From assembly GCF_900155885.1 (NCBI RefSeq), contig NZ_FTMB01000007.1:148999-212998 (forward strand): a DNA stretch of 64,000 bases, read 5' to 3'. A program made the translations under genes and the position numbers. This document shows positions 28,586-37,108 of this stretch, piece after piece. Positions within the stretch are counted from its first letter, which is position 1. Each line of letters starts with the position of its first letter. Origin of the DNA: Rhizobium sp. RU20A (lineage in GTDB: Bacteria; Pseudomonadota; Alphaproteobacteria; Rhizobiales; Rhizobiaceae). The notes beneath the pieces were generated by a model. It was not told where the DNA came from and did no database searches. It worked only from the letters and a program-made list of their open reading frames with translations.

Positions 28586-29443
28586 ATGCCCTTCCGACGA
28601 ACGCTCCTCATCGCGCCCCCACTTGCCGTCGTCGCCCTCATCGGCGTCGTTCCGCTGGCGCTGGTCGTTCTCTGGAGCTTCTGGACCTGGGATCCCGCCA
28701 CATACTGGATCAAGCCGGATCTAAGCCTTGCCGGCTATGCCGGCATCCTGGACGCCGGCCGCTGGACGGTGATCCTCTCGACGCTGGCCAAATCCTTCGG
28801 GGCTGCGCTCCTGTGTGTGCTGCTCGCCTACCCCCTGTCCTATGCCATTCACGTCATGGCCGGACCGCGCGTCCAGATGCTGCTCCTGGCGCTGATGACG
28901 ATCCCCTTCTTCACCTCCTACCTCATCCGCTCCTTTTCCTGGCGGCTGGTGCTGGGGCGGACCGGTGTCATCAATGAAACGCTGCAGGCGCTGCACATCA
29001 CCAGCGCGCCGCTCGACTGGCTGCTCTTCAGCAATTTCGCCGTCTTCATCGGCTTCATCGCCTCCTACCTGCCCTTTGCCGTCTTTCCGCTGCTGCTCTC
29101 CATGCGGCGTATCCCGCCGGAACTGATGGCGGCGGCGCGCGATCTCGGCGCCGGCTTCTGGCGTGCCTTCTTCACCATCCTCGTGCCGCTCACCTATGCG
29201 GGCCTCTTTGCCGGCTTTCTCTTCGTCTTCGTGATGGTGGCAGGCTCCTCGACCGAGGTGCAGATGCTGGGCGGCGCCGGCGCGTCGATCGTCTCGGTCA
29301 TGATCAACGACGTGATGCGCGTGGCCAACTATCCGCTCGCCTTCGCCATTTCGGTGGTCATGCTCATCACGATCTTCTGCATGGTGCTGATCGGAAATGC
29401 CTTCTTCAAGCTGTCCGGCCTCTTCGGGGAGGATGCGGAATGA
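28586..29443 (+). CDS. ABC importer permease (PotB type)
   Basis: A 285-residue inner-membrane permease with six hydrophobic segments. The ATPase-docking EAA loop appears as PPELMAAARDLGAGFWRAFFTILVPLTYAG (about residues 173-200). The N-terminus, MPFRRTLLIAPPLAVVALIGVVPLALVVLWSFW, fits the PotB subfamily. The ATG at 28586 is the first in frame after the palindromes; an alternative, longer frame at 28453 runs through them and is rejected. The stop overlaps the next permease start by four bases. Confidence 0.9.
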   Translation: MPFRRTLLIAPPLAVVALIGVVPLALVVLWSFWTWDPATYWIKPDLSLAGYAGILDAGRWTVILSTLAKSFGAALLCVLLAYPLSYAIHVMAGPRVQMLLLALMTIPFFTSYLIRSFSWRLVLGRTGVINETLQALHITSAPLDWLLFSNFAVFIGFIASYLPFAVFPLLLSMRRIPPELMAAARDLGAGFWRAFFTILVPLTYAGLFAGFLFVFVMVAGSSTEVQMLGGAGASIVSVMINDVMRVANYPLAFAISVVMLITIFCMVLIGNAFFKLSGLFGEDAE

Positions 29444-30234
29444 TGGTCAATGAAGGTCTTTTCAACCGCCTCTTCATCTGGACGCTTGCGATCCTCGCGC
29501 TTCTGGTGATCTACGCGCCGCCGCTCTATCTCGTCGCCATCTCCTTCAACGCCTCGCTGCAGCCGGGCGTGCCCGGTTTTTCGGACCTGACGCTGCGCTG
29601 GTATGCGGCGCTGCCCCATGAAACCGCCTTGATCAAGGCGCTCTGGCAATCGCTCATCATCGCCTTTTTCACGGCAATCCTGGCAACGCTGCTCTCGCTT
29701 CTGGCAGCGCTGTCCTACTTCGAGCTGAAGCGGGCGCGCAGCGTCTGGTTCCTCGCCATGGTGCTGCCGATGTTCGTGCCCGGCGTCATCCAGGGGCTGG
29801 CGCTGTCGGCAATCTTCACGCAGTCGGGCGTGAAGAGTTCGGCCATGACCGTTATCGCGGGGCATCTGCTCTGGGCCATGCCCTTTGCGTTCATCGTCAT
29901 CCTCACGAGCTTTTCGGCGGTCAAATCGTCCTATCTGATGGCGGCCGACGACCTCGGCGCCAGCCGCTGGCGGCAGTTTCGCGACATCACCCTGCCGCTG
30001 ATCCGGCCGGGCCTGACAAGCGCCTTCATTTTCGCCTTTCTGCTGTCGCTCAACGAATTCACCCGCGCCTTTTATCTGTCCGGCCGACAGAACACCCTGC
30101 CCGTCGTGCTCTTCGGCAAGATGAATTCCGGCGCCTCACCGGTGATCTACGCCATTTCCGGCGCGATTTTCCTGCTCTCCGTGCTGATCGTCGTCGGTGT
30201 GCTGCAGAAGGTCGGGCGCGCCAGAGCACAGTGA
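29440..30234 (+). CDS. ABC importer permease (PotC type)
   Basis: A 264-residue second permease with the EAA loop SSYLMAADDLGASRWRQFRDITLPLIRPGL (about residues 165-190). Segments such as YAPPLYLVAISFNAS and LSLNEFTRAFYLSG are typical of the PotC/YdcV group. It starts within the PotB stop (ATGATG region), has its own stop at 30234, and is followed 44 bases later by the end of a convergent gene. It completes the importer of the hydantoinase operon. Confidence 0.9.
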   Translation: MMVNEGLFNRLFIWTLAILALLVIYAPPLYLVAISFNASLQPGVPGFSDLTLRWYAALPHETALIKALWQSLIIAFFTAILATLLSLLAALSYFELKRARSVWFLAMVLPMFVPGVIQGLALSAIFTQSGVKSSAMTVIAGHLLWAMPFAFIVILTSFSAVKSSYLMAADDLGASRWRQFRDITLPLIRPGLTSAFIFAFLLSLNEFTRAFYLSGRQNTLPVVLFGKMNSGASPVIYAISGAIFLLSVLIVVGVLQKVGRARAQ

Positions 30235-30277
30235 ACGGCGGCGGCGATCGCGATGCGTGTTGCGGGCGCTCAGGCTC

Positions 30278-31423
30278 TCATCGCTGCTTGTTTCCCGCCG
30301 ATCCGCTCAACTGCCCGTCCGGATCCTGATACAGCCGGACAAACCGGCTGTCGTTCCAGTGCTTCCACCTGGCGACCCAGCGTCCCGAGGCGGCCAGGCA
30401 CCACTTGTCGGCGATGGCCCGTCCGTTGGCCAGCGCGATCAATGCCAGCCATTGGCGTTGGGGCCGAAAGGGACGCGGATCTTCTCCGGCGAGGCAGCGG
30501 CGGAGGTTGTCGGCCAGCACCGGCCCCTGCCGTACGGCGAAGACGCCGGCCTTGGGGCGTGGATCGGGCAGGCTGGCGACGTCACCGGCGGCGAAAACAT
30601 CGGGATGGGAGACCGACCGCAAGGCCTGGTCGACGCGGATGAAACCGCCCGCATCGAGCGCAAGACCCGTCCCGCCAAGCCAGGCCGGTGCCCCGCTCGA
30701 GGTCGTCCAGACCACGTCGTCGACGGACAAGGTCCGCCCGTCGCGGGCAAGCAGCGTTCCGGCGTCGAAGCCGATGACGTCAAAACCTTGATGATGGGCT
30801 ATGCCGGCGCGCGCCAGTTCCCGCCGCACCATCGCGCGGGCAAGGCGGCTGCGCTCGGCAATGACCGCGTCGGCGCGCCCGACCAGCAGCATGTCGACCC
30901 GGCCTGCGCCGAAGCGCCTTTGCAGGGCAAAGGCCATCTCCACCCCGGCGACGCCCTGACCGACGACGGCCAGCCGGAGCCGTCCCGTGCTTTGCGCGAC
31001 GCGCGCATCGAGGTGTGCGAGGCGCTGCGTGAAGCTGGCGATCGGCTTGACCGAAAGTCCGCCCGACACATCGGCGGGCAGCTGCGGCGTGGAGCCGATA
31101 TCGATCGACAGCAGGCAATAGTCGAGAACCTGCCCGTCCGCGAGGCTGACCTGGCGCCTGTCCGGATCGATCCCGCCGGCGGAGGTGGCCAGGAAGGTGA
31201 CGTTGCAGCGGGCGCACAGGGCATCGAGATCGATATGGAAATCCGCAAAACCATACCGGCCGCTCACATAGCCGGGCAGCATGCCGGAATAGGGCGCGTG
31301 TCGCGCGGGTGAGATGAGGATGATCTTGCGGCCGACAGGACCGCGCCCGAGGCGCCTGACAACCTCGACATGCGCGTGACCGCCGCCGACGAGAAGGATC
31401 GGCATGTCCGTCGCCTCAGCCAT
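30278..31423 (-). CDS. NDH-2-like FAD oxidoreductase (SelD N-terminal-domain family)
   Basis: A 381-residue flavoprotein of the pyridine nucleotide-disulfide oxidoreductase group. FAD-binding LLVGGGHAHVEVVRRL is at residues 10-25, a second dinucleotide fold VVGQGVAGVEMAFAL near 155, and the FAD-closing VFAAGDVASLPDPRP near 275. The HAHVEVVRR and YSGMLPGYVSGRY motifs are those of the family often fused to the N-terminus of selenophosphate synthetase (SelD); here it stands alone. The start ATG overlaps the upstream ATPase gene and follows GGAGGCGGGA. The electron acceptor and substrate are unknown. It ends the minus-strand YnjBCD-type operon. Confidence 0.8.
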   Translation of the reverse strand: MAEATDMPILLVGGGHAHVEVVRRLGRGPVGRKIILISPARHAPYSGMLPGYVSGRYGFADFHIDLDALCARCNVTFLATSAGGIDPDRRQVSLADGQVLDYCLLSIDIGSTPQLPADVSGGLSVKPIASFTQRLAHLDARVAQSTGRLRLAVVGQGVAGVEMAFALQRRFGAGRVDMLLVGRADAVIAERSRLARAMVRRELARAGIAHHQGFDVIGFDAGTLLARDGRTLSVDDVVWTTSSGAPAWLGGTGLALDAGGFIRVDQALRSVSHPDVFAAGDVASLPDPRPKAGVFAVRQGPVLADNLRRCLAGEDPRPFRPQRQWLALIALANGRAIADKWCLAASGRWVARWKHWNDSRFVRLYQDPDGQLSGSAGNKQR

Positions 31424-32087
31424 TCCCGCCTCCGTCCGTCACGATGCGATGCACGGCATCGCCGGCCGCCTCGGCATCGGCATCGTCATGGGTGACCAGG
31501 ATGACGGGCAGCCGGGCGGCCCGGGCCCTTCCGAAAACCAGGCTGCGCATCTGCACGCGCAACGCCATGTCCAGTTTGGAAAATGGCTCGTCGAGCAGCA
31601 GCACGCGGGGTCGCGAGACCAGCACGCGGGCCAGCGCAACACGCGCCTTCTGTCCACCCGACAGTGTAGCCGGATCGCGATCGTCGAACCCGGCAAGATC
31701 CATGTCGGCGAGAATGTCGGCCGCCATGCGCCGACGCTCGCGCCGGTCCCCAATATCGGGCGGGATGGCGAAGGCCACATTGGCACCGACCGACATATGC
31801 GGGAACAGCAAGGGATCCTGAAACAGAATGCCGGCCCGCCTTTCGGCCGGTGGCAGCGCGAGCAGGTCGACACCGGCGGCACAAACCCCTCCCCGCGCGG
31901 TGAAGGCCGGATCGAGGAAGCCGCCGATGAAGGAGAGCAAGGTCGACTTGCCGGAGCCGGAGGGGCCCATGACGGTCAGCACCTCGCCCGGAGCGATGCT
32001 GTGCGAGATCGCGATCAGCCTCCGGTCCCCAAGTCTGATATCGACCGCCTCTAGGGTCAGCCCTGCGGCTTCGTTGTCGTCAAGCAT
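31416..32087 (-). CDS. ynjD: ABC transporter ATPase, YnjD/ThiQ-like
   Basis: A 223-residue short ATPase without a TOBE domain. It shows Walker A GPSGSGKST (about residue 41), Q-loop ILFQDPLLFPHMSV, signature LSGGQKARVALARVL, Walker B VLLLDEPFSKLDMALR and H-loop LVTHDDADA. Length and sequence style match YnjD/ThiQ. It follows the fused permease with a three-base gap and overlaps the flavoprotein gene downstream. The gene symbol rests on operon context with the YnjB- and YnjC-like genes. Confidence 0.85.
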   Translation of the reverse strand: MLDDNEAAGLTLEAVDIRLGDRRLIAISHSIAPGEVLTVMGPSGSGKSTLLSFIGGFLDPAFTARGGVCAAGVDLLALPPAERRAGILFQDPLLFPHMSVGANVAFAIPPDIGDRRERRRMAADILADMDLAGFDDRDPATLSGGQKARVALARVLVSRPRVLLLDEPFSKLDMALRVQMRSLVFGRARAARLPVILVTHDDADAEAAGDAVHRIVTDGGGNG

Positions 32088-32090
32088 CGA

Positions 32091-33815
32091 TCAGAGCCCC
32101 ATGTCGCGCCGGTTGCGGTGAAGGAAGGCCGGCAGCAGCGCAGCAAAGGTGAACGCGAGGAAGGGCAGCAGCGTCTGCACCATCGCATAGACGCCGATCA
32201 CCCGCCGGTTGTTTCCCGAAGCAAGGGCGACGGCCTCGGTGGTGATCGTCTCGATGCGCCCCTCCCCGATCAGCAGCGTCGGCAGATATTGACCAAGCGA
32301 GACGGCAAAGCCAACGGCGGCCGCCGTCATGATGGGGCGCAGCAGCATCGGCAGCCGGATCGACAAAAGGACCATGAGGCGCGTCCTTCCCAGCGCCGTG
32401 GCGATGGTCTCGTAGCGCCGGTCGAGCGCCCGCCACGGCTCTGCAAGGGAGAGATAGACATAGGGCAGGACGAAGACCAGATGCACCATGACGAGGGCAA
32501 GGAAGCGGTTCTGGCTGCCGCTGCCGATGACCAGCAGTTGCAGTCCGAAGACGAAGGTGATCTGCGGCACGATGAGCGGCAGGTAGAGAAGCAGCAGGCT
32601 TCGCTCGCCGCCGCTTCGCCCCGTTGCCGTTTCGCGCTCGAGGCAGCCGATCGACAGCAGGACGGCTGCCAGCGTCGAGATGAGACCGATGGCGAGTGTT
32701 GTCAGCAGGGGATCACGGATGCGCGGCAGGGCGCTCATCCAGCTCCGAAGGGTCAGGGACTGCGGCAGGAGATCGGGAAACTGCCACAGACCGGCCACCG
32801 ACCAGAGGGCCAGAAGGCCGATGCCGGCAAAGAAGGTACCGCCGATGGCGCCAACCGAGATCAGGGAGAGGATGCTGAGGGCGCCGTCGTGCGCGAACCG
32901 GAACCCGCCGTCCCGGCAGAACCGCAGCAGGCGCCCGCCCGCTCGTTCCGCTCCCCTCCAAAGGATGAGAACGGACAGCGTCACCGTAAGTTGCAGCACC
33001 GCGCCTGCCGAGGCCAGGAACCGCGCCGAAAGGTCGGGATCGTTCATCCACTGCACCAGCCGTGTCGCCAGCGTGCCGGGAAGATTGGGGCCGAGGATCA
33101 GGGCGACATCCACCACCGCGGTCGAATAGGCGATGACGGCGTAGACGGCAAAGCGGATCTGCCGGTAGAGCGCCGGCCAGAGCAGATAGACAAAGCCCGC
33201 GATGGGGCCGTAGCCGAAGGATGCCGCAAGGCGGCGGGCGGAGGCGAGGTCGACCTGCGGCAGGGCGGCGAGCGTCACCAGGAACAGAAACGGGGTTTCC
33301 TTGATGACAAGGCCGGCGATCATCGAGAGACCCAGGGGATCGTTGAGGATGAGGATATCCGGCGGACGGTCGATGCCCGACAGCGGCGCGACAAGGCGGA
33401 TCAGATAGCCGGATGGGGCGATCAGGAAGGTCAGCCCGAAGGCTGCCGCCGCATGTGGCACGGCAAGCAGCGGGGAGAGCAGATGCTGGAGGCGGGCCAT
33501 GACGGGCGTTCCGGCAAAACCCGCGACGAACACGAGCGTCAGGCCGAGCGAAAGGGCCGTGGCCACGAGCCCGGTCACGAAACTCAGCAGGATCGCCGCG
33601 GCAAGACCCGGCGTCGCGAAGAGGGCGCGGAAAATCTCGAGGCCGAAGGTGGTGCCGCCCAGCGCCGGCAGGTAGCCGAAGGCGGGCAGCACCGTTCCCA
33701 GCAGGCCGAAGGCGATGGGCAGCAGCAGGAAGGCCAAGGTCAGGACAACGGCCACCCTCGCAAGGATCGCGACGGCGTCCTGCCCGGCTGCGCGGTTCAT
33801 CCGCCTGCCCGCCAT
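32091..33815 (-). CDS. ynjC: ABC transporter permease with duplicated domain, YnjC-like
   Basis: A roughly 574-residue membrane protein made of two fused permease halves with about twelve hydrophobic segments, as in YnjC, ThiP and FbpB. EAA-like loops occur in each half (LASARRLAASFGYGPIAGFVYLLWP and ALDRRYETIATALGRTRLMVLLSIRLP). The ATG at 33815 starts just past the binding-protein stop; starts at 33848 and 33800 are also possible. It would form the channel of the importer with YnjB- and YnjD-like partners. The substrate is not known for this family. Confidence 0.85.
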   Translation of the reverse strand: MAGRRMNRAAGQDAVAILARVAVVLTLAFLLLPIAFGLLGTVLPAFGYLPALGGTTFGLEIFRALFATPGLAAAILLSFVTGLVATALSLGLTLVFVAGFAGTPVMARLQHLLSPLLAVPHAAAAFGLTFLIAPSGYLIRLVAPLSGIDRPPDILILNDPLGLSMIAGLVIKETPFLFLVTLAALPQVDLASARRLAASFGYGPIAGFVYLLWPALYRQIRFAVYAVIAYSTAVVDVALILGPNLPGTLATRLVQWMNDPDLSARFLASAGAVLQLTVTLSVLILWRGAERAGGRLLRFCRDGGFRFAHDGALSILSLISVGAIGGTFFAGIGLLALWSVAGLWQFPDLLPQSLTLRSWMSALPRIRDPLLTTLAIGLISTLAAVLLSIGCLERETATGRSGGERSLLLLYLPLIVPQITFVFGLQLLVIGSGSQNRFLALVMVHLVFVLPYVYLSLAEPWRALDRRYETIATALGRTRLMVLLSIRLPMLLRPIMTAAAVGFAVSLGQYLPTLLIGEGRIETITTEAVALASGNNRRVIGVYAMVQTLLPFLAFTFAALLPAFLHRNRRDMGL

Positions 33816-33817
33816 GG

Positions 33818-35047
33818 TCAATTGCCGCTGGCGTAGCGCCGGCGCCATTCGGCCTCGATCCGCTCCATCCAGCTTGCATGCGGCTCGGCAATCACCGGAC
33901 CGAGCTTGTCCGGGGTGAGGGTCGCGACGCCGAGATCAAGGGCCGCGAAAGCCGCACGATCGGCTTGCGGCAGCTTCGACATGGCAAGGACGGTCGGATC
34001 CCCCCAATGGGCCGGGTCCTGCTTGCGCAGCTGGGCTTCCGGCGACAGGAGGAAATTGGCCGTCAGCAGCGCCCCTTCCCTGGCATTGGCATTGTAGGGG
34101 ATTGCCACGAAATGCGTGTTTCCGAGCGTGCCACCCGAAAAGGTGAAGGACCGGACGGTGTCGGGAAGCTCGCCCGCCCTGATCCCCGCCGATGCCTCAG
34201 CCGGATTGAAGGCGAAGATGATGTCGAGTTCGCCGTCGGCGAGCTTCTGCTTCATGTCCGGATAGTTCTGCGGGAAGGCCTTGCCAGAGCGCCAGGCAAC
34301 GGCATGCAACTGGTCGAGATAGGCAAACAACGGCTCGACGTCGCGCTCGAAGCGTTGTTCATCGACAGGCCTTGCGAGCCTTGCGGGATCGTCGATCACC
34401 TCGCTGAGGACCTGCTTGAGGAAGGACGAACCGACAAAATCCGGCGGGGCGGGATAGGAGAACCGACCGGGATGCGCCTTCGCCCAGTCAAGAAGCTGCA
34501 CGGCATTGTCCGGCAGGGATGCCGCATCCGTGCGCGCGCTGTCGTAGAAGAAGACCATCTTTGCCCCGCCCCACGGGCTCTCCAGCCCTTCGGTCGGTTC
34601 GGTGAAGTCGGTGAGAATGGTCGGTTGGTTCTCGACGTCGACATAGCGCCAATTGGGAAGCGACGTCGCCCAGCCGGGCGTCATCAGCAGGCCCTGCTGC
34701 TTCATCGAGACGAAGTTCTCGCCATTGATCCAGATGAGATCGACGGAGCCGCCCGCATTCTTGCCGGCGGCCTTCTCGGCGATGACCTTCGCCACGGCGC
34801 TGGCCGTATCGTCGAGCTTCACCTGCACCACCGTGACCCCGTAGCGGGCCTGCATTTCGCCGCCCACCCATTCGAGATAGGCGTTGATGTTTTCCGATCC
34901 GCCCCAGGCGTTGAAGTAGACCGTCTGGCCGGAGGCGGCCTTCTCGATCGCCGGCCAGTCCTTCGGCACGGCATCCGCCGCTATCGCCTGAAGGCCGGAT
35001 ATTCCGGCGATGAGCCCTGCTGCCAGGATGGCTTTCATGAAACGCAT
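33818..35047 (-). CDS. ynjB: ABC transporter binding protein, YnjB-like
   Basis: A 409-residue periplasmic binding protein with a Sec signal peptide (MRFMKAILAAGLIAGISGLQAIAA, cleavage near residue 24). The mature start has the YnjB-type motif YFNAWGGSENINAYLEWVG, then VDLIWINGENFVSMKQQGLL, and ESPWGGAKMVFFYDSART. The frame extends to 35164, but the upstream part is charged and unlike a signal peptide, so the ATG at 35047 is chosen. It is followed directly by the permease gene. In E. coli the homologous ynjBCD transporter has no assigned substrate. Confidence 0.88.
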   Translation of the reverse strand: MRFMKAILAAGLIAGISGLQAIAADAVPKDWPAIEKAASGQTVYFNAWGGSENINAYLEWVGGEMQARYGVTVVQVKLDDTASAVAKVIAEKAAGKNAGGSVDLIWINGENFVSMKQQGLLMTPGWATSLPNWRYVDVENQPTILTDFTEPTEGLESPWGGAKMVFFYDSARTDAASLPDNAVQLLDWAKAHPGRFSYPAPPDFVGSSFLKQVLSEVIDDPARLARPVDEQRFERDVEPLFAYLDQLHAVAWRSGKAFPQNYPDMKQKLADGELDIIFAFNPAEASAGIRAGELPDTVRSFTFSGGTLGNTHFVAIPYNANAREGALLTANFLLSPEAQLRKQDPAHWGDPTVLAMSKLPQADRAAFAALDLGVATLTPDKLGPVIAEPHASWMERIEAEWRRRYASGN

Positions 35048-35126
35048 GCTGTTTCGTCTCCCGTGTTCGGAGCGGAGCGAGCCACTGCCCGGCGCCCGTA
35101 TTCCTGTGATCGACCGTCCCGGATGC

Positions 35127-35372
35127 TCAGCTTCTGCCCGTCGACCGCGATCGGCGCTGCGCAAGGGCGGCCTCGATTTCGGCGCTCATCTCTTGATCTT
35201 CCGGCGATACCGTCATCCGCGTCAGGTCGCGCGTCCTTTTCATCTGTTCGACGAAATTGCGGCAGCGGCGGCACATGGCGAGGTGCAATTCCATGCGGAA
35301 CCGTTGCCATGGTCCGAGTTCACCGTCGATCAGACGGCTGGCGCGCGCTGCGACTTCCCGGCACTTTAACAT
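35127..35372 (-). CDS. Small zinc-finger (zf-HC2) anti-sigma-like protein
   Basis: An 81-residue soluble protein with the HxxxCxxC zinc motif (HLAMCRRCRNFVEQM) and an upstream Cys near the N-terminus (MLKCREVA), the arrangement of ZAS-type anti-sigma domains. There is no membrane segment, so it would be a cytoplasmic, possibly redox- or metal-sensing anti-sigma factor. The ATG at 35372 is preferred over an earlier one at 35420. It lies between the TVP38-family gene and the binding-protein gene on the minus strand. The obvious partner is the ECF sigma factor encoded divergently about 1.1 kb away (inference). Confidence 0.7.
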   Translation of the reverse strand: MLKCREVAARASRLIDGELGPWQRFRMELHLAMCRRCRNFVEQMKRTRDLTRMTVSPEDQEMSAEIEAALAQRRSRSTGRS

Positions 35373-35485
35373 CGGATCAATCCTTTTTCTGGACCTCTGT
35401 GACAGGACTGCTTCCGGCACGATCCGTTACAGCGTGGTGCGCTTTTTGCTGCGGATTCGAGATGGGGCGGGGTGGTGGCATGCGG

Positions 35486-36271
35486 TCAAACGTCACTCCC
35501 GCGCTGGCGGACCTGCCGGACAATGGTCGGGATCAGGGCCACGATGGCGAGCGCAAAGAATGCGAGCGTGATCTGCGGCGTCACCAGATCCGACAGATGT
35601 GCCTCGCGTCCGGCGGCCCGGGCGGCGACCAGCACGCTGTCCACGCCCTGACCGAGATAGGCATAGGCGAATGTGCCGGGCAAGATCCCGAAAAAGGTGG
35701 CAGCGACGAAGCGGCCGAGGCTGATGTCGAAGAGCGCGGCGGCGATATTGACCACGAAGAAGGGGAAGACGGGCGCGAGGCGAATGACGAAGAGATAGCC
35801 GAAGGCATTTTTGCGGAAGCCCTCGGCAAGCGATTTCACTTTCCCGTCGACCCTCTGGCGCAGGAAACTGCCGAACGCGGAGCGGGTCGCCAGGAACAGG
35901 ATGGACGCCCCGACGGTCGCCGCAACGGCGACGAGCGCGCCGCCCAGCAGCCAGCCGAACAGGAAGCCCCCGAAGATCGTCAGCACGGAGGCGGCCGGAA
36001 ACGAGAAGGCGACGGCAAGGATGTAGACCCCGACGAACACGGCAGCGGACCAGACCCTGTTGGCATCCACCATTGCCCTCAGCGACTGTCTTTGCTCGGC
36101 GAGATAGCCGAGACTGAGATAGTCCTGCAGGCCGAGGGCGTAACCCAGCGCAAGGCCCAGCACGACGATCCCGACAGGGGCGAACCGCACAAGACGCGCG
36201 CGCGAAGAGGCGGTCTTGCCGGACGTGGGCATGCTGCTGTTTTCGTCAGACATCGTTGGGGAACCCGTCAT
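35486..36271 (-). CDS. TVP38/TMEM64-family (DedA-like) membrane protein
   Basis: A protein of about 261 residues with five to six membrane segments and the VTT/SNARE-associated domain signature: FSFPAASVLTIFGGFLFG (about residues 88-105), then GYLFVIRLAPVFPFFVVNIAAAL (about 157), with the conserved R-x-x-P and F/GxxPG pattern (FGILPGTFAYAYLG). The E. coli relatives YdjX and YdjZ lie in the same transcription unit as YnjABCDEF. Starts at 36271 or 36253 are both possible and neither has a clear ribosome binding site. It faces the ECF sigma gene across a roughly 190-base divergent promoter region. Confidence 0.85.
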   Translation of the reverse strand: MTGSPTMSDENSSMPTSGKTASSRARLVRFAPVGIVVLGLALGYALGLQDYLSLGYLAEQRQSLRAMVDANRVWSAAVFVGVYILAVAFSFPAASVLTIFGGFLFGWLLGGALVAVAATVGASILFLATRSAFGSFLRQRVDGKVKSLAEGFRKNAFGYLFVIRLAPVFPFFVVNIAAALFDISLGRFVAATFFGILPGTFAYAYLGQGVDSVLVAARAAGREAHLSDLVTPQITLAFFALAIVALIPTIVRQVRQRGSDV

Positions 36272-36461
36272 GGACAGAGAAACTGGCGGCGGCCCTTTGG
36301 AGATGTCGCGCGCGTTCGGCCTTTGCAGGGGATTTCCAGCGCGCCCTCAGCGCGCCGCTTGCGCCGGTTTCAGGGTCACGATGGCTTGAACCGCTGAAAT
36401 CGCGCTGGACTTCCGCCAGGATTGTTCCGTTGATACCGCGCGAACACCGATCGGAGGGGCT

Positions 36462-37070
36462 GTGGGCAGAGCGGAACGGGATGAGCAGGCTCTGCTGCAG
36501 CGTCTGGTCGAAGGGGATCGGACAGCCTTCGAGCAGCTGTTTCGACGCCACAATGCCGGCATGATCCGCTTTGCGAGAGCGATCGTCCGCAACCGTGCCG
36601 CGGCCGAAGACGTGGTCCAGGACACCTGGATTTCGGTGATCAGCCGGATCGAGCTCTTCGAGGCACGAAGCTCTCTGGCGAGCTGGATCCACGCCATCCT
36701 CGTCAACAATGCCCGCAGCCGGGCCAAGCGCGACGGTCGCATCGTCTTCTTCGACGATGCGGGCGATGGCGACGGCCTTGCCGAGGCCTTCGACGGGCGC
36801 GGACGCTGGCGCCAGATGCCCGACCTGTGGGACGCGTTGACGCCGGATCGACATGTCGAGGGACGCAGCATCCTTCAGCACGTCGAGGCGGCGATGGAGG
36901 CGCTGCCAGTGGCGCAGCGCGCGGTGCTGATCCTGCGCGCTCACCAGGACCTCGACCCCAGGGAGGTCTGCGCGCTTCTCGACATCAGCGAAGGCAACAT
37001 GCGCGTGCTTCTGCATAGGGCCCGTGTGACCGTGCGCAACGCGCTCGATCGGCTCGCCACGGATGTTTGA
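36462..37070 (+). CDS. ECF-type RNA polymerase sigma factor
   Basis: A 202-residue sigma-70 family protein of the extracytoplasmic-function class. Region 2 is FEQLFRRHNAGMIRFARAIVRNRAAAEDVVQDTWISVI (about residues 23-60). Region 4 is LPVAQRAVLILRAHQDLDPREVCALLDISEGNMRVLLHRARVTVRNAL (about 148-195). The start is GTG at 36462, preceded by TCGGAGGGGC, a strong binding site. It is transcribed away from the TVP38/anti-sigma/YnjBCD genes and convergent with the phosphatidyltransferase. The small zf-HC2 protein nearby is its likely antagonist, and the flanking genes are its likely regulon (inference). Confidence 0.9.
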   Translation: MGRAERDEQALLQRLVEGDRTAFEQLFRRHNAGMIRFARAIVRNRAAAEDVVQDTWISVISRIELFEARSSLASWIHAILVNNARSRAKRDGRIVFFDDAGDGDGLAEAFDGRGRWRQMPDLWDALTPDRHVEGRSILQHVEAAMEALPVAQRAVLILRAHQDLDPREVCALLDISEGNMRVLLHRARVTVRNALDRLATDV

Positions 37071-37108
37071 ACCGGCGCGGTTCGGAAGGGGTGCGATGCT
37101 CTGCCGCG

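Noticed and set aside
28453..28977. A 174-residue frame starting inside the palindromes
   Set aside because: It overlaps the PotB-type permease in another frame and reads through both inverted repeats.
32118..33836. A 572-residue frame antisense to the YnjC-like permease
   Set aside because: Composition is Arg/Gln/Gly-rich with no domain, while the opposite strand encodes clear membrane segments.
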